Below, piece by piece: positions 1 to 6,433 of a DNA stretch of 8,469 bases (the stretch's first letter is position 1; every line of letters starts with the position of its first letter). Both the position numbers and the translations under genes were made by a program. The DNA comes from Chloroflexota bacterium (lineage in GTDB: Bacteria > Chloroflexota > Limnocylindria > QHBO01): contig VBJP01000125.1 of assembly GCA_005880165.1 (NCBI GenBank), positions 1 through 8,469 on the forward strand, given 5' to 3'. Under the pieces are notes generated by a model, which worked only from the letters and a program-made list of their open reading frames with translations, did no database searches and had not been told where the DNA came from.

Positions 1-28
1 CGAGTACGGCTGCTTGCCACCATGCCAT
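1..28 (-). CDS. Possible start of a minus-strand gene running off the left edge
   Basis: On the minus strand an ATG at 28-26 opens a frame reading MAWWQAAVL before the window ends. A GAGG motif (plus-strand 38-41) lies 9 nt upstream, which is a normal Shine-Dalgarno spacing. The gene would follow the GntR regulator in the same direction, 117 nt after its stop. The WWQ-x-AV-hydrophobic start recalls the first residues of GH13 alpha-glucosidases, but the next codon begins with G, so it cannot be the Tyr usually found there. Only nine codons are visible, so neither the gene nor its function can be confirmed. Confidence 0.3.
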
Positions 29-145
29 TTGGTCAATCCTCGTTTCCTGGCTTACTGCTCAAAAGGGACCAGCACACCAAATGAGCCGCGCAGATGGTCC
101 TGCCCGAGATTCACCCTCCTTCTTGGTTCCAGCGCTTCGATCTTG

Positions 146-913
146 CTAGCGCGATACGACTTCGATCTCGACCTCCGCGAAGTCGCTCCTCAACCACGCC
201 GTTCCTGCTTCGATGAGCCGGCCGACCGTGTCGACCATGACTCCGCTGATGACGAGCAACGGGGATCCAGGCGGCGCATTCAGCAGCCGGCCCTGCTCCT
301 CGGTGCACGAGGCCGCAGAGACGTACCTCGTGCCGCGAGCGAGCTTCGCGCCGTACTTCTCGCGAAGCGTCGCGTATAGCGAGGCATTCCGAAGGTCCTC
401 GCGATCGATGCCGGGGAAGAGGCTCAATGGCACGTAGGAGTCGGAGAGAAGGACCGGATGGTTGTTCACATAGCGCAGTCGACGGATCTTGACCGCCAGC
501 TCGCCGAGCGCGACACGCAGTTTGCCGGCGATGTCCTTGGGGGCCTCGATGACCGTCTGCTCGAGCACCTCGGTGCGGAACGGAATGCCCCGCGCGAGCA
601 TGTCCTCGTAGAAGCCGGCCGTGAATTGCACGAATCGCTCGGGCACGCGGGTCGCCGCCACGAAGGTGCCTTTGCCCTGGACTCGGTAGAGCAGGCCGTC
701 GTTGGCGAGGTCATCCAGCGCCTTGCGGACGGTCGTTCGGCTCACGCCGTGCGTCTGGCACAGCTCCGCCTCAGACGGGATAGGCGTCCCGGGATCCCAC
801 GAGGCGTAGTCCTCGCGGATCAGCTCCCTCAGCCATTGATACTTGGGAGACGGCGGGCCCGCACGGTACGCCGCAGCGACAGGCGAGGATTCAGCTGGGC
901 TCTGAGCAACCAC
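146..913 (-). CDS. GntR family (HutC-type) transcriptional regulator with UTRA domain
   Basis: This is a DNA-binding regulator of the HutC branch of the GntR family, about 255 residues, a normal family length. Residues about 24-87 form the winged helix-turn-helix; its signature is visible as PSEAELCQTHGVSRTTVRKA followed by the wing sequence GLLYRVQGKGTFV. Residues about 107-247 match a UTRA ligand-binding domain, with the usual IRRLRYVNNHPVLLSDSYVP strand region and a C-terminal AGTAWLRSDFAEVEIE. UTRA domains usually sense small metabolites such as sugar phosphates or amino acid derivatives; the ligand here is unknown. I chose the GTG at 913-911 because GGAGG lies 10 nt upstream; a TTG at 934 is in frame but has no such site. 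The gene lies 135 nt downstream of the mannose-6-phosphate isomerase-like gene on the same strand and has its own promoter. Control of sugar metabolism by it is an inference from that neighbour. Confidence 0.92.
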   Translation of the reverse strand: MVAQSPAESSPVAAAYRAGPPSPKYQWLRELIREDYASWDPGTPIPSEAELCQTHGVSRTTVRKALDDLANDGLLYRVQGKGTFVAATRVPERFVQFTAGFYEDMLARGIPFRTEVLEQTVIEAPKDIAGKLRVALGELAVKIRRLRYVNNHPVLLSDSYVPLSLFPGIDREDLRNASLYATLREKYGAKLARGTRYVSAASCTEEQGRLLNAPPGSPLLVISGVMVDTVGRLIEAGTAWLRSDFAEVEIEVVSR

Positions 914-923
914 GCGTCGGCGG

Positions 924-928
924 CCTCC
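924..928 (-). promoter_or_regulatory. Ribosome binding site deciding the GntR start
   Basis: The plus strand reads CCTCC, so the minus strand carries GGAGG, 10 nt before the GTG at 913-911. It lies inside the longer frame that starts at TTG 934, which argues against the longer start. Confidence 0.6.
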
Positions 929-949
929 GATCAAGCCCCAACCCGCGTA

Positions 950-969
950 ATGACATCATGAGGTGTCAT
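950..969. promoter_or_regulatory. Dyad operator, probably bound by the adjacent GntR regulator
   Basis: A 20-bp interrupted palindrome has half-sites ATGACATC (950-957) and GGTGTCAT (962-969, which reads ATGACACC on the other strand), separated by 4 nt. The halves match at 7 of 8 positions. It starts directly after the -10 element of the minus-strand promoter, so it would overlap the transcription start. That is the classic place for repression by the regulator encoded 36 nt away. I saw no second copy upstream of the other genes in the window. Confidence 0.65.
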
Positions 970-970
970 C

Positions 971-1000
971 ACTACAAGTGAAATTATCGCCTGCTGTCAA
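971..1000 (-). promoter_or_regulatory. Sigma-70-type promoter of the GntR gene
   Basis: On the minus strand a perfect -35 element TTGACA (1000-995) is followed after 18 nt by TGTAGT (976-971), a 4/6 match to the -10 consensus. It is A/T-richer than its surroundings and points at the GntR gene, whose start is about 58 nt downstream. It lies in the gap between the isomerase stop and the GntR start, so the regulator can be expressed independently of the upstream genes. Confidence 0.6.
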
Positions 1001-1048
1001 GCCGCCAGCTGATCCGCGCTAGACCGATGACGACAAGCCTTCGAGACC

Positions 1049-2752
1049 CTAGCGAACGAACGCCTTCACCACCCGTACCGGGCCGTCTCCCATCCTGCGC
1101 AGCGCATACCGGCCCACCGCCGCAGGGATGACGATCGTCTCGGCGTAGTTCAGGTGGTGAGGGTCTCCCTCCCCTGCCTGGACAAGCAGGCCGTCGCCCT
1201 CGACGACGTTGAGGACGTGAAAGCCGCCACTCGTGTCGTCATCGGCTTCGGTGTCTCCCTCCAACACCACCCGGCGAACTTCGTAGAAGATCTCCGGCAA
1301 CGCCCCGATGACCTCTTCCCGCCAGCCGTCACCCGATCGGATGGAGCGGGGCGACTGAACAAGGTCCCGGGAAACCTCGTCGCCCTTGCGATTGCGATTC
1401 AGGTTGGCAAATGCGTGGTCCACGTGAACCGGACGCTGCTTGCCCTGCGAGTCCCGCCGCAGCCAATCGTAGAAGCGCAGGCTGTAGAGATAGGGCGTGG
1501 CGCTGACCTCCAGGACGACGTTCCCCTCCCCACTGCCGTGTGGCGTGCCAGCCGGGATCATGAACAACTGGCCCTGCGTGGCAGGAAAAGTCTGGACGTG
1601 ATCCTCGATTCGGAACGGCTCGCCGCGCTCGACGGCTCGTTGAGCCGCCTGCTCGAAAACGTCCAGCCGCACGTCCCCTCGCAACCCGAGGAAGACACAT
1701 CGGTCCTGGCCGCCGACCATCATGAAGTAGCTCTCGTGCTGGGTGTACGACCAGCCAAAGATGCGACGCATGTACTCCGCCTGCGGGTGGCAATGGATCG
1801 AGAGGTTGCCGCCGCCAACCGTGTCGAGGTAGTCGAAGCGGATCGGGAATGAGGTCCCGAACTCTGTCCGGATGGCCTCGCCCAGGACCTCGTCGGGTTG
1901 GAGCCCCACGATCAGCTGGAACGGGACTTCGACTCGCGGCCCATCCCGGTCGCCGAGAAGCACGCCGCTCTCCGGCGCGATCAGTTCGTAGCCGATGGCG
2001 GTGTTCGGTTCGTGGAGGCCGAAGCCAAGCTGCTCCTGGCCCCAGTGCCCGCCCCATGGAGCGGTGTTGAAGGTCGGGCGCGTGCGCAGCGGGTGGCCGG
2101 CAAGCGATGAGGCGCTTCGACGCAGGGTATCGCCATCCAGGTGGGTTGGTCGGAGCGGATCCTGGACGTCGATCCACAGAGCGATCGTCCCGGCAATCTC
2201 CTCGCGATGCCGGTCGAGAACGGTCCAGTCGATGTAGAAGAGCCGACGTGTCGTCGCGGCTCCCTCGTCCAAGGGCTGCCCGAGGTTGCGGGCCTCGCCT
2301 CTCCGTACGGCAGCCTCCGCGTAGCGCTTGGGCAGGTCTGCGTACCACAGCAGGTCATGGCGGAAGAGCGCCGCGCCTGGTCCCGCGACAACCAGCACCT
2401 CCTGTGCGGAGGGCCGCAGACTCGGCAGCTCGCCAAAGAAGTCGCGGAGGCCGACGGACGCCAACCGGGCGAAGTCCGGGTCCTCCGCGAGCTCCGGCGT
2501 GCAGGTTCGATCCTCGATCCGTCGCCACCCAGCGAAGTACGCCTCGGTCCTCACCGCTCGATAGCGAATCGAGCGCGCCGAGAGCGCGGCGCCCAGACCA
2601 GCGAGGACCGACTCCCAGTCGAGAATGGTCGGCCCATCGATCGCCAACGTCCGCTCACCGCCAGGAAGCCTGACGCACGCCGCTTCCCAACCTGCCTGGA
2701 CAGTGCCCCCGACAGGGGCGTAGGTCGGGTTGGGCTCGTAGATAGGGGCCAT
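1049..2752 (-). CDS. Class I mannose-6-phosphate isomerase-like protein, long form
   Basis: This 567-residue cupin protein resembles the long class I mannose-6-phosphate isomerases, zinc enzymes that interconvert mannose 6-phosphate and fructose 6-phosphate in the cytoplasm. The C-terminal two thirds hold the isomerase fold: GGNLSIHCHP (314-323) supplies His320 and His322, HESYFMM (339-345) supplies Glu340, and PAGTPHGSG (400-408) supplies His405. These match the usual metal ligands, except that His320 stands where classic enzymes have Gln. Residues about 30-200 resemble a uridine-kinase-like domain whose P-loop is lost: TLAIDGPTILDWES (35-48) has no GK[ST]. From memory this kinase-like region is typical of the long subfamily, as is the motif LFYIDWTVLDRH (171-182). 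The ATG at 2752 is preceded by GAGAGG at 5 nt. The gene follows the DJ-1/PfpI gene closely and precedes the GntR regulator. The exact sugar-phosphate substrate is not proven by sequence. Confidence 0.85.
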   Translation of the reverse strand: MAPIYEPNPTYAPVGGTVQAGWEAACVRLPGGERTLAIDGPTILDWESVLAGLGAALSARSIRYRAVRTEAYFAGWRRIEDRTCTPELAEDPDFARLASVGLRDFFGELPSLRPSAQEVLVVAGPGAALFRHDLLWYADLPKRYAEAAVRRGEARNLGQPLDEGAATTRRLFYIDWTVLDRHREEIAGTIALWIDVQDPLRPTHLDGDTLRRSASSLAGHPLRTRPTFNTAPWGGHWGQEQLGFGLHEPNTAIGYELIAPESGVLLGDRDGPRVEVPFQLIVGLQPDEVLGEAIRTEFGTSFPIRFDYLDTVGGGNLSIHCHPQAEYMRRIFGWSYTQHESYFMMVGGQDRCVFLGLRGDVRLDVFEQAAQRAVERGEPFRIEDHVQTFPATQGQLFMIPAGTPHGSGEGNVVLEVSATPYLYSLRFYDWLRRDSQGKQRPVHVDHAFANLNRNRKGDEVSRDLVQSPRSIRSGDGWREEVIGALPEIFYEVRRVVLEGDTEADDDTSGGFHVLNVVEGDGLLVQAGEGDPHHLNYAETIVIPAAVGRYALRRMGDGPVRVVKAFVR

Positions 2753-2773
2753 AGTTGCCTCTCGTGGACGGCG

Positions 2774-3426
2774 TCAGCCGGCGTGGCGCCCGAGCTCGGC
2801 CAGGCGGGCGGCCGCGGTTGCAACTGCCTGCTGCCGTCGCTCCATCTTTGGGGCCGCGCGAGTGCCGTACGCGCGTATTCAATGGACAGTTGAATGCGCT
2901 GGGCCACGTCCTCGCCAGCGAGCACCCTGGCGAGATGAAGACCAAAGTCGATCCCGGCGGTCACCCCTCCCCCGGTGATCCGGTTGCGATCCACGCACAC
3001 CCGGGTGTCGACGGGCGTGGCGCCAAAGGACTCGAGGAATCGCATCGATGCCCAATGGGTGGTGGCACGGTAGCCCTGCAGCAGCCCCGCTGCCCCGAGA
3101 ATTAGGGCGCCCGTGCAGACCGAAGTCACAAACCTGGCGTAGCTCGCCTGGTGGCGCAGGAACGCCAGCGTCTCGTCATCCAGCATCTGGTCGTACACAC
3201 CGGAGCCTCCCGGAACGCAAATGACATCGAGATCGGGGCACTGTCCGAAGGTCGTGGAAGGGACCAGGGTCAGACCGTAGTCGCTGGTGACCGGCTCCCG
3301 CGTACGCGCGACCAGGTGCACGGCGACGCCCGGCACCCGGGCCAGCACCTCGTAGGGACCGGTCAGATCGAGCTGCGTGAGATCCGGATAGAGCACAAAC
3401 CCAATATGAACTTGCTCTTCACCCAT
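2774..3426 (-). CDS. DJ-1/PfpI family protein, isonitrile hydratase-like, with an apparent 1-nt frameshift near its end
   Basis: This is a DJ-1/PfpI superfamily protein with the glutamine-amidotransferase-like fold. HIGFVLYPDLTQLDLTGPYE (7-26) and the nucleophile elbow TSVCTGALILG (101-111) match isonitrile hydratase-like members; Cys104 is the expected nucleophile, and Asp20 and Thr105 are likely active-site partners. THWASMRFLESFGA and RITGGGVTAGIDFGLHL follow in the usual order. The ATG at 3426 has GAGG 8 nt upstream; an in-frame ATG at 3498 lacks this support. The uninterrupted frame loses family-like sequence after about residue 190 and runs into the isomerase gene, stopping at 2551 with 202 bp of overlap. 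Adding one base in the G run at 2850-2853 gives a tail (PPKMERRQQAVATAAARL...) ending at TGA 2776-2774. That makes about 217 residues, a normal length, and leaves 21 nt before the isomerase start. I list that corrected end. Assembly error and real mutation cannot be told apart here. Confidence 0.8.
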
Positions 3427-3624
3427 GCATGTCGCCTCAGTGGAACGGGTGCGCGAGCAGCGGTGTCGCGGGCCGGAGCCAGGTGGCGCGGCCCGCATCA
3501 GGTCCTCGTTCTAACGATACCCTTCCTCCCGGACGCCGTTGGGTTCGAACCTCCGTCGGCCGGACCCGCGGCTGTTCCGCAGCGGACCGCCAAGGACGGC
3601 AATTCACGCCACTACCATGGAGTG
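3427..3624. promoter_or_regulatory. Divergent intergenic region between the DJ-1/PfpI and methyltransferase genes
   Basis: These 198 bp separate the minus-strand DJ-1/PfpI gene from the plus-strand methyltransferase gene and must hold both promoters if each is transcribed from here. A plus-strand TACCAT (3613-3618) fits the TAnnnT pattern of a -10 element and ends 6 nt before the methyltransferase ATG. On the minus strand TATCGT (3519-3514) is a possible -10 for the DJ-1/PfpI gene. I see no convincing -35 element for either and no clear operator dyad. Confidence 0.35.
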
Positions 3625-4404
3625 ATGAGCGCGCACGCAAAGCTTCCGAATCACGTGCTGCGCAACCGTCAGCACTGGGATGCGCTGGCGGATGAATACG
3701 CTCCGTCGGGTGCGCGGCACTGGGCGCAGCCCGAACCGACCTGGGGCATCTGGGGAGTGCCCGAGGCAGAGCTCCACCTGCTGCCGGACGATCTCGAAGG
3801 GCGCGATGTGATCGAGCTTGGCTGCGGTACGGCATATGTCTCGGCATGGCTGGCTCGACGCGGGGCGCACCCGGTGGGCATCGACAACTCACCCAGGCAG
3901 TTGGAGACCGCTCGAGGCCTCCAACGCGAGCACGGGCTCGAGTTCCCATTGCACCTCGGGAATGCGGAGCGGACGCCCTTCGCCGACGCGAGCTTCGACA
4001 TCGCCATCAGCGAGTACGGCGCCGCAATCTGGTGCGACCCCTATCTATGGATCCCGGAGGCGGCTCGCCTCCTGCGCTCTGGCGGCGAGCTCATCTTCCT
4101 CGCCAATAGCGTGATCCAGATGCTCACCGTGCCAGACACATTGGCCGAGGGTGCGTCGACCGACCGGCTGCGACGGGACCAGTTCGGCATGCACCGCTTC
4201 GAGTGGCCCGACGACGAGAGTGTCGAGTTCCACATCTCCCACGGAGACTGGATCCGCCTACTCCTTCGGAGCGGCTTCGAAATCACCGACCTTGTCGAGA
4301 TCCAGGCCCCGCCAGGAGCGAGTACCCGGTACGAGTTCACGAGCGGCGAGTGGGGACGACGGTGGCCTGCCGAAGAGGTCTGGAAGGCCCGAAAGGTCGG
4401 CTGA
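3625..4404 (+). CDS. Class I SAM-dependent methyltransferase
   Basis: This is a 259-residue Rossmann-fold methyltransferase of the Methyltransf_11/25 type. The SAM-binding motif I is clear as DVIELGCGTAYVSAWLARRG (61-80). It is followed by the acidic residue of the second strand in VGIDNSP (Asp87) and the motif II region GNAERTPFADASFDIAIS (112-129). AARLLRSGGELIFLA (146-160) matches the strand after motif II, and HGDWIRLLLRSGFEITDLVEI (206-226) is the usual C-terminal element. The N-terminus has an RNRQHWDALADEYA segment typical of small-molecule methyltransferases. The ATG at 3625 is chosen because the similarity begins there; upstream sequence in frame is the shadow of the opposite gene. 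There is no well-spaced Shine-Dalgarno site: GGAG lies only 2 nt before the ATG. A -10-like TACCAT 6 nt upstream suggests a leaderless transcript. The substrate cannot be inferred. Confidence 0.88.
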   Translation: MSAHAKLPNHVLRNRQHWDALADEYAPSGARHWAQPEPTWGIWGVPEAELHLLPDDLEGRDVIELGCGTAYVSAWLARRGAHPVGIDNSPRQLETARGLQREHGLEFPLHLGNAERTPFADASFDIAISEYGAAIWCDPYLWIPEAARLLRSGGELIFLANSVIQMLTVPDTLAEGASTDRLRRDQFGMHRFEWPDDESVEFHISHGDWIRLLLRSGFEITDLVEIQAPPGASTRYEFTSGEWGRRWPAEEVWKARKVG

Positions 4405-4433
4405 CAGCCGGGCGGGTGGTTGCTCGCTGGTGG

Positions 4434-4509
4434 TGGCGTCCCCGGCAGGATTCGAACCTGCGACCCGCTACTTAGAAGGCAGCCGCTCTGTCCACTGAGC
4501 TACGGGGAC
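4434..4509 (-). tRNA. tRNA-Arg (anticodon UCU), CCA end encoded
   Basis: Read on the minus strand, the 76-nt gene folds as a full cloverleaf. The acceptor stem pairs GTCCCCG with CGGGGAC. The D stem is GCTC/GAGC. The anticodon stem is GCTGC/GTAGC, with one G-U pair, around the loop CTTCTAA. The T stem is GCAGG/CCTGC around TTCGAAT. The anticodon TCT reads AGA (Arg). The discriminator base is G, followed by an encoded CCA (plus-strand TGG at 4434-4436). The gene lies on the opposite strand to both neighbours, between the methyltransferase and the peptidase. Confidence 0.96.
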
Positions 4510-4522
4510 ACGACGCGGTCGA

Positions 4523-4528
4523 AGTGTA
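4523..4528 (-). promoter_or_regulatory. Candidate -10 element for the tRNA-Arg gene
   Basis: On the minus strand TACACT (4/6 match to TATAAT, and TAnnnT) ends 13 nt before the mature tRNA 5' end, leaving room for a short 5' leader removed by RNase P. No good -35 element is visible in the G/C-rich sequence behind it, so this is a weak call. Confidence 0.25.
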
Positions 4529-4608
4529 CGTTTCGCGCTCGCTCGCCCGCTGACGGCCGCAGGGACGCGTCCGGTTGAGAGGCGTGCGATGGGGCGCAAG
4601 ATGCTGAC

Positions 4609-6075
4609 ATGCGGCCCCGATTCATGGCGCTGATCGTCGCGGTCCTGTTCCTCGTGGCCGGCGGCCTGCTCCTAGCGCGGCAGCTCATGAACCTGTCGCC
4701 CAGCGCCACCCCCATCGCCCGCGAACCCTTTCCGTCGGCTTCTGGCAGCGCCTCCCCTTCCCCCTCACCCACACACAGGCGCTCGTCCTCGCCGCGACCG
4801 ACCCCAACGGCCAAACCCTCTGCATCGGCGAAGCCCTCGGCGATCGTCGGCGGAACGGCCCATCGGACAAGCATCGCGCTCGTCGCGACCTACGACGTCG
4901 CCGTCACGTTCCGTTTCGACGACCGGTCCGTGGCCGGCGTCTCGACCATCACCATCCACAACGCATCCGGCGGACCCATCGACCGTGTCGAGTTGAACAC
5001 CGTGATGGCGCGCATCGGCGGCCTGCGAGTGGGCGGGACGACCGTAGACGGCCGCCTGGTCAATCCCTCGGTGAAGGATCAGACCGTGATCGTGCCGCTG
5101 GGCGGCAGTCTTCGTGATGGCGCCACGACGCGGATCCAGCTCGCGTTCAGGGCCACCCTCCGCGCTGACCTCATCGGCTCCGACTGGCTCTTCACGCGGA
5201 CCAACGGGATCGTGAACGCCAATCGCTGGCTGCCTTGGGTCAGCCTGCAGCGCCCGTTCGATCGGCCTAACTACGGCGATCCGTTCATCACCGCGTCCAG
5301 CCCACTCGTTCGGGTTCGCATCACCACCGACCGGCCGCTGGTCATCGCCGCCACCGGCGAGCGGGTGGCTTCGGCCGGCCTGGTCCAGACCTTCGAGGCC
5401 AGAAATGTCCGCGACTTCAACTTCACGGCCAGCCCGTTGTACCGCGTCCACGAAGCGAAGGCAGGCGCCATCACCATCCGCCTTTATTCGCTTGACGGCT
5501 ATCCGGATTCGACCGTGCTGGGCTACGCGACGGACGCCGTCGCCCGCATGGGTCCGCTCGTTGGCCCATACCCGTACAAGACCTTCAGCGTCGCGCAGAG
5601 CGCCGGCGGGGATGGGATGGAATCGCCCGAGCTCATCTGGATCCCTGGCGGGCTGGGAGGACGGCAGCTGCACTGGCTCGTCTACCACGAGACGGCGCAC
5701 CAGTGGTTCTATGGCATGGTCGGCTCGGACCAGGCCAACCAGCCGTTCGCGGACGAGGCTGCCGCCGACCAGCTGGCGCGTCACGTGTCCGGCCTGTGGC
5801 GTGCGAGCACATGCGGCCTGAAGCGGCTCGACCTTTCGATCTACGAGTACTCGTCGGGCTGCTACTTCGAGATCATCTACGTCCAGGGCTCGCAGCTGCT
5901 CGACAGCCTGCGCACGCGAATTGGCGACGCGGTCTACTGGCGCGCGATGCGCGATTACGTCGCCGCGCACCGATACGGCCTGGGCTCGACGAGCGCGCTC
6001 CTCGCTAATCTCCAGGCGCACACCACCGTCAACCTGAGACCGATGCTGGCGCCGCGCTTTCCCAGCCTCTACTGA
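4609..6075 (+). CDS. Membrane-anchored M1-family (gluzincin) zinc metallopeptidase
   Basis: This 488-residue protein is a short M1-type aminopeptidase. Residues 6-24 form one hydrophobic segment after Arg-rich MRPRF, a likely signal anchor. Residues about 30-77 are a low-complexity Ser/Pro/Thr-rich stalk. A beta-rich domain (about 88-285) matches the M1 N-terminal saddle. The catalytic domain has SAGGDGMESPELIW (331-344), corresponding to the GAMEN substrate-binding loop, then the zinc site HETAH (360-364) and Glu383, exactly 18 residues after the second His. Tyr424 in IIYVQGSQLLDSLR fits the catalytic tyrosine. The protein ends soon after, so the large C-terminal helical domain of full M1 enzymes is absent. 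The active domain probably faces outside the cell and trims peptides from their N-termini, but the substrate is unknown. The ATG at 4609 gives the anchor; a second ATG at 4624 would shorten it, and no strong ribosome site picks between them. A small gene follows after 26 nt. Confidence 0.88.
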   Translation: MRPRFMALIVAVLFLVAGGLLLARQLMNLSPSATPIAREPFPSASGSASPSPSPTHRRSSSPRPTPTAKPSASAKPSAIVGGTAHRTSIALVATYDVAVTFRFDDRSVAGVSTITIHNASGGPIDRVELNTVMARIGGLRVGGTTVDGRLVNPSVKDQTVIVPLGGSLRDGATTRIQLAFRATLRADLIGSDWLFTRTNGIVNANRWLPWVSLQRPFDRPNYGDPFITASSPLVRVRITTDRPLVIAATGERVASAGLVQTFEARNVRDFNFTASPLYRVHEAKAGAITIRLYSLDGYPDSTVLGYATDAVARMGPLVGPYPYKTFSVAQSAGGDGMESPELIWIPGGLGGRQLHWLVYHETAHQWFYGMVGSDQANQPFADEAAADQLARHVSGLWRASTCGLKRLDLSIYEYSSGCYFEIIYVQGSQLLDSLRTRIGDAVYWRAMRDYVAAHRYGLGSTSALLANLQAHTTVNLRPMLAPRFPSLY

Positions 6076-6085
6076 ACGCTGACGG

Positions 6086-6091
6086 TAGACT
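6086..6091 (+). promoter_or_regulatory. Candidate -10 element before the 100-residue gene
   Basis: TAGACT fits the TAnnnT pattern (4/6 to TATAAT) and ends 10 nt before the ATG at 6102, which would give a nearly leaderless transcript. The downstream gene lacks a clear Shine-Dalgarno site, which makes such a promoter plausible. No -35 element is recognisable, and read-through from the peptidase gene is an equal possibility. Confidence 0.22.
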
Positions 6092-6101
6092 GCCAGACGC
6101 G

Positions 6102-6404
6102 ATGGCCGACGAATCCCAGCAGCCGCCCAAGGTCCAGCTGCAGACCCCCCAGATCGAGCTCGATCGTCAGCTGCTGCGCGATGACGACCTGCTGAACGAG
6201 GAGCACCTGCGCCGCATGGACCAGGTGCTCCTGCGCCGCAATCTCGACCATGCCCGCATGTTCAGCCGCAAGCTCTCACTCGAGCTCCAGAACTTCGTGC
6301 ACCTCTACACGCCGGAGGCCAACGAGCTGCGCCGGCGCATCGAGAAGTACATGGTCATGGAGCGCATGATCGAGAAGGAGATGGCCCGTCGCCACACCTA
6401 CTGA
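6102..6404 (+). CDS. Unknown small helical protein (100 residues)
   Basis: I do not recognise this family. The protein is very rich in charged residues, with no membrane segment, no Cys and no metal-binding motif. The first 20 residues (MADESQQPPKVQLQTPQIEL) look disordered and Gln/Pro-rich. Residues about 21-95 look almost wholly helical with long runs of Leu/Arg/Glu (LLNEEHLRRMDQVLLRRNLD, ELRRRIEKYMVMERMIEKEM), which could form a helical hairpin or short coiled coil. It starts 26 nt after the peptidase stop in the same direction, so the two may be co-transcribed, though a possible promoter lies in that gap. The amino acid composition is protein-like and the frame is clean, so I think the gene is real. 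The function is not inferable; a small adaptor or nucleoid-type protein is conceivable. Confidence 0.7.
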   Translation: MADESQQPPKVQLQTPQIELDRQLLRDDDLLNEEHLRRMDQVLLRRNLDHARMFSRKLSLELQNFVHLYTPEANELRRRIEKYMVMERMIEKEMARRHTY

Positions 6405-6433
6405 GGCCGCTCACAGGCCCTGAAGGCCCCGAT

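Noticed and set aside
1..28. GH13 alpha-glucosidase start (WWQxAV motif)
   Set aside because: The next codon begins with G, so it cannot be the conserved Tyr expected there, and only nine residues are visible.
26..83. Inverted repeat CATTTGGT (26-33) and ACCAAATG (76-83)
   Set aside because: Eight bp with a 42-nt gap is weak and may be chance; no promoter element accompanies it.
1329..2348. 339-codon minus-strand frame inside the isomerase gene
   Set aside because: It is an Arg/Pro-rich shadow in another frame of the same strand; all recognised metal-site motifs lie in the 1049-2752 frame.
2845..2860. Programmed -1 frameshift in the DJ-1/PfpI gene
   Set aside because: The CCCCAAAG run does not give an X XXY YYZ heptamer in the coding frame, and I saw no obvious stimulatory hairpin; a lost base is simpler.
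2141..2893. 250-codon plus-strand frame opposite the isomerase start and DJ-1/PfpI end
   Set aside because: It has no recognisable motif and no ribosome site, and it is antisense to two supported genes.
3151..3624. N-terminal extension of the methyltransferase frame
   Set aside because: This part is antisense to the DJ-1/PfpI gene and does not resemble methyltransferases; similarity begins at the ATG at 3625.
4434..4509. tRNA gene as an integration site
   Set aside because: No integrase and no repeated tRNA 3' end were found nearby.
4765..6021. Long open frame on the minus strand opposite the peptidase gene
   Set aside because: It is antisense to a gene with clear M1 catalytic motifs, its protein is Arg/Ala/Asp-rich without family signals, and long antisense frames are common in G/C-rich coding DNA.
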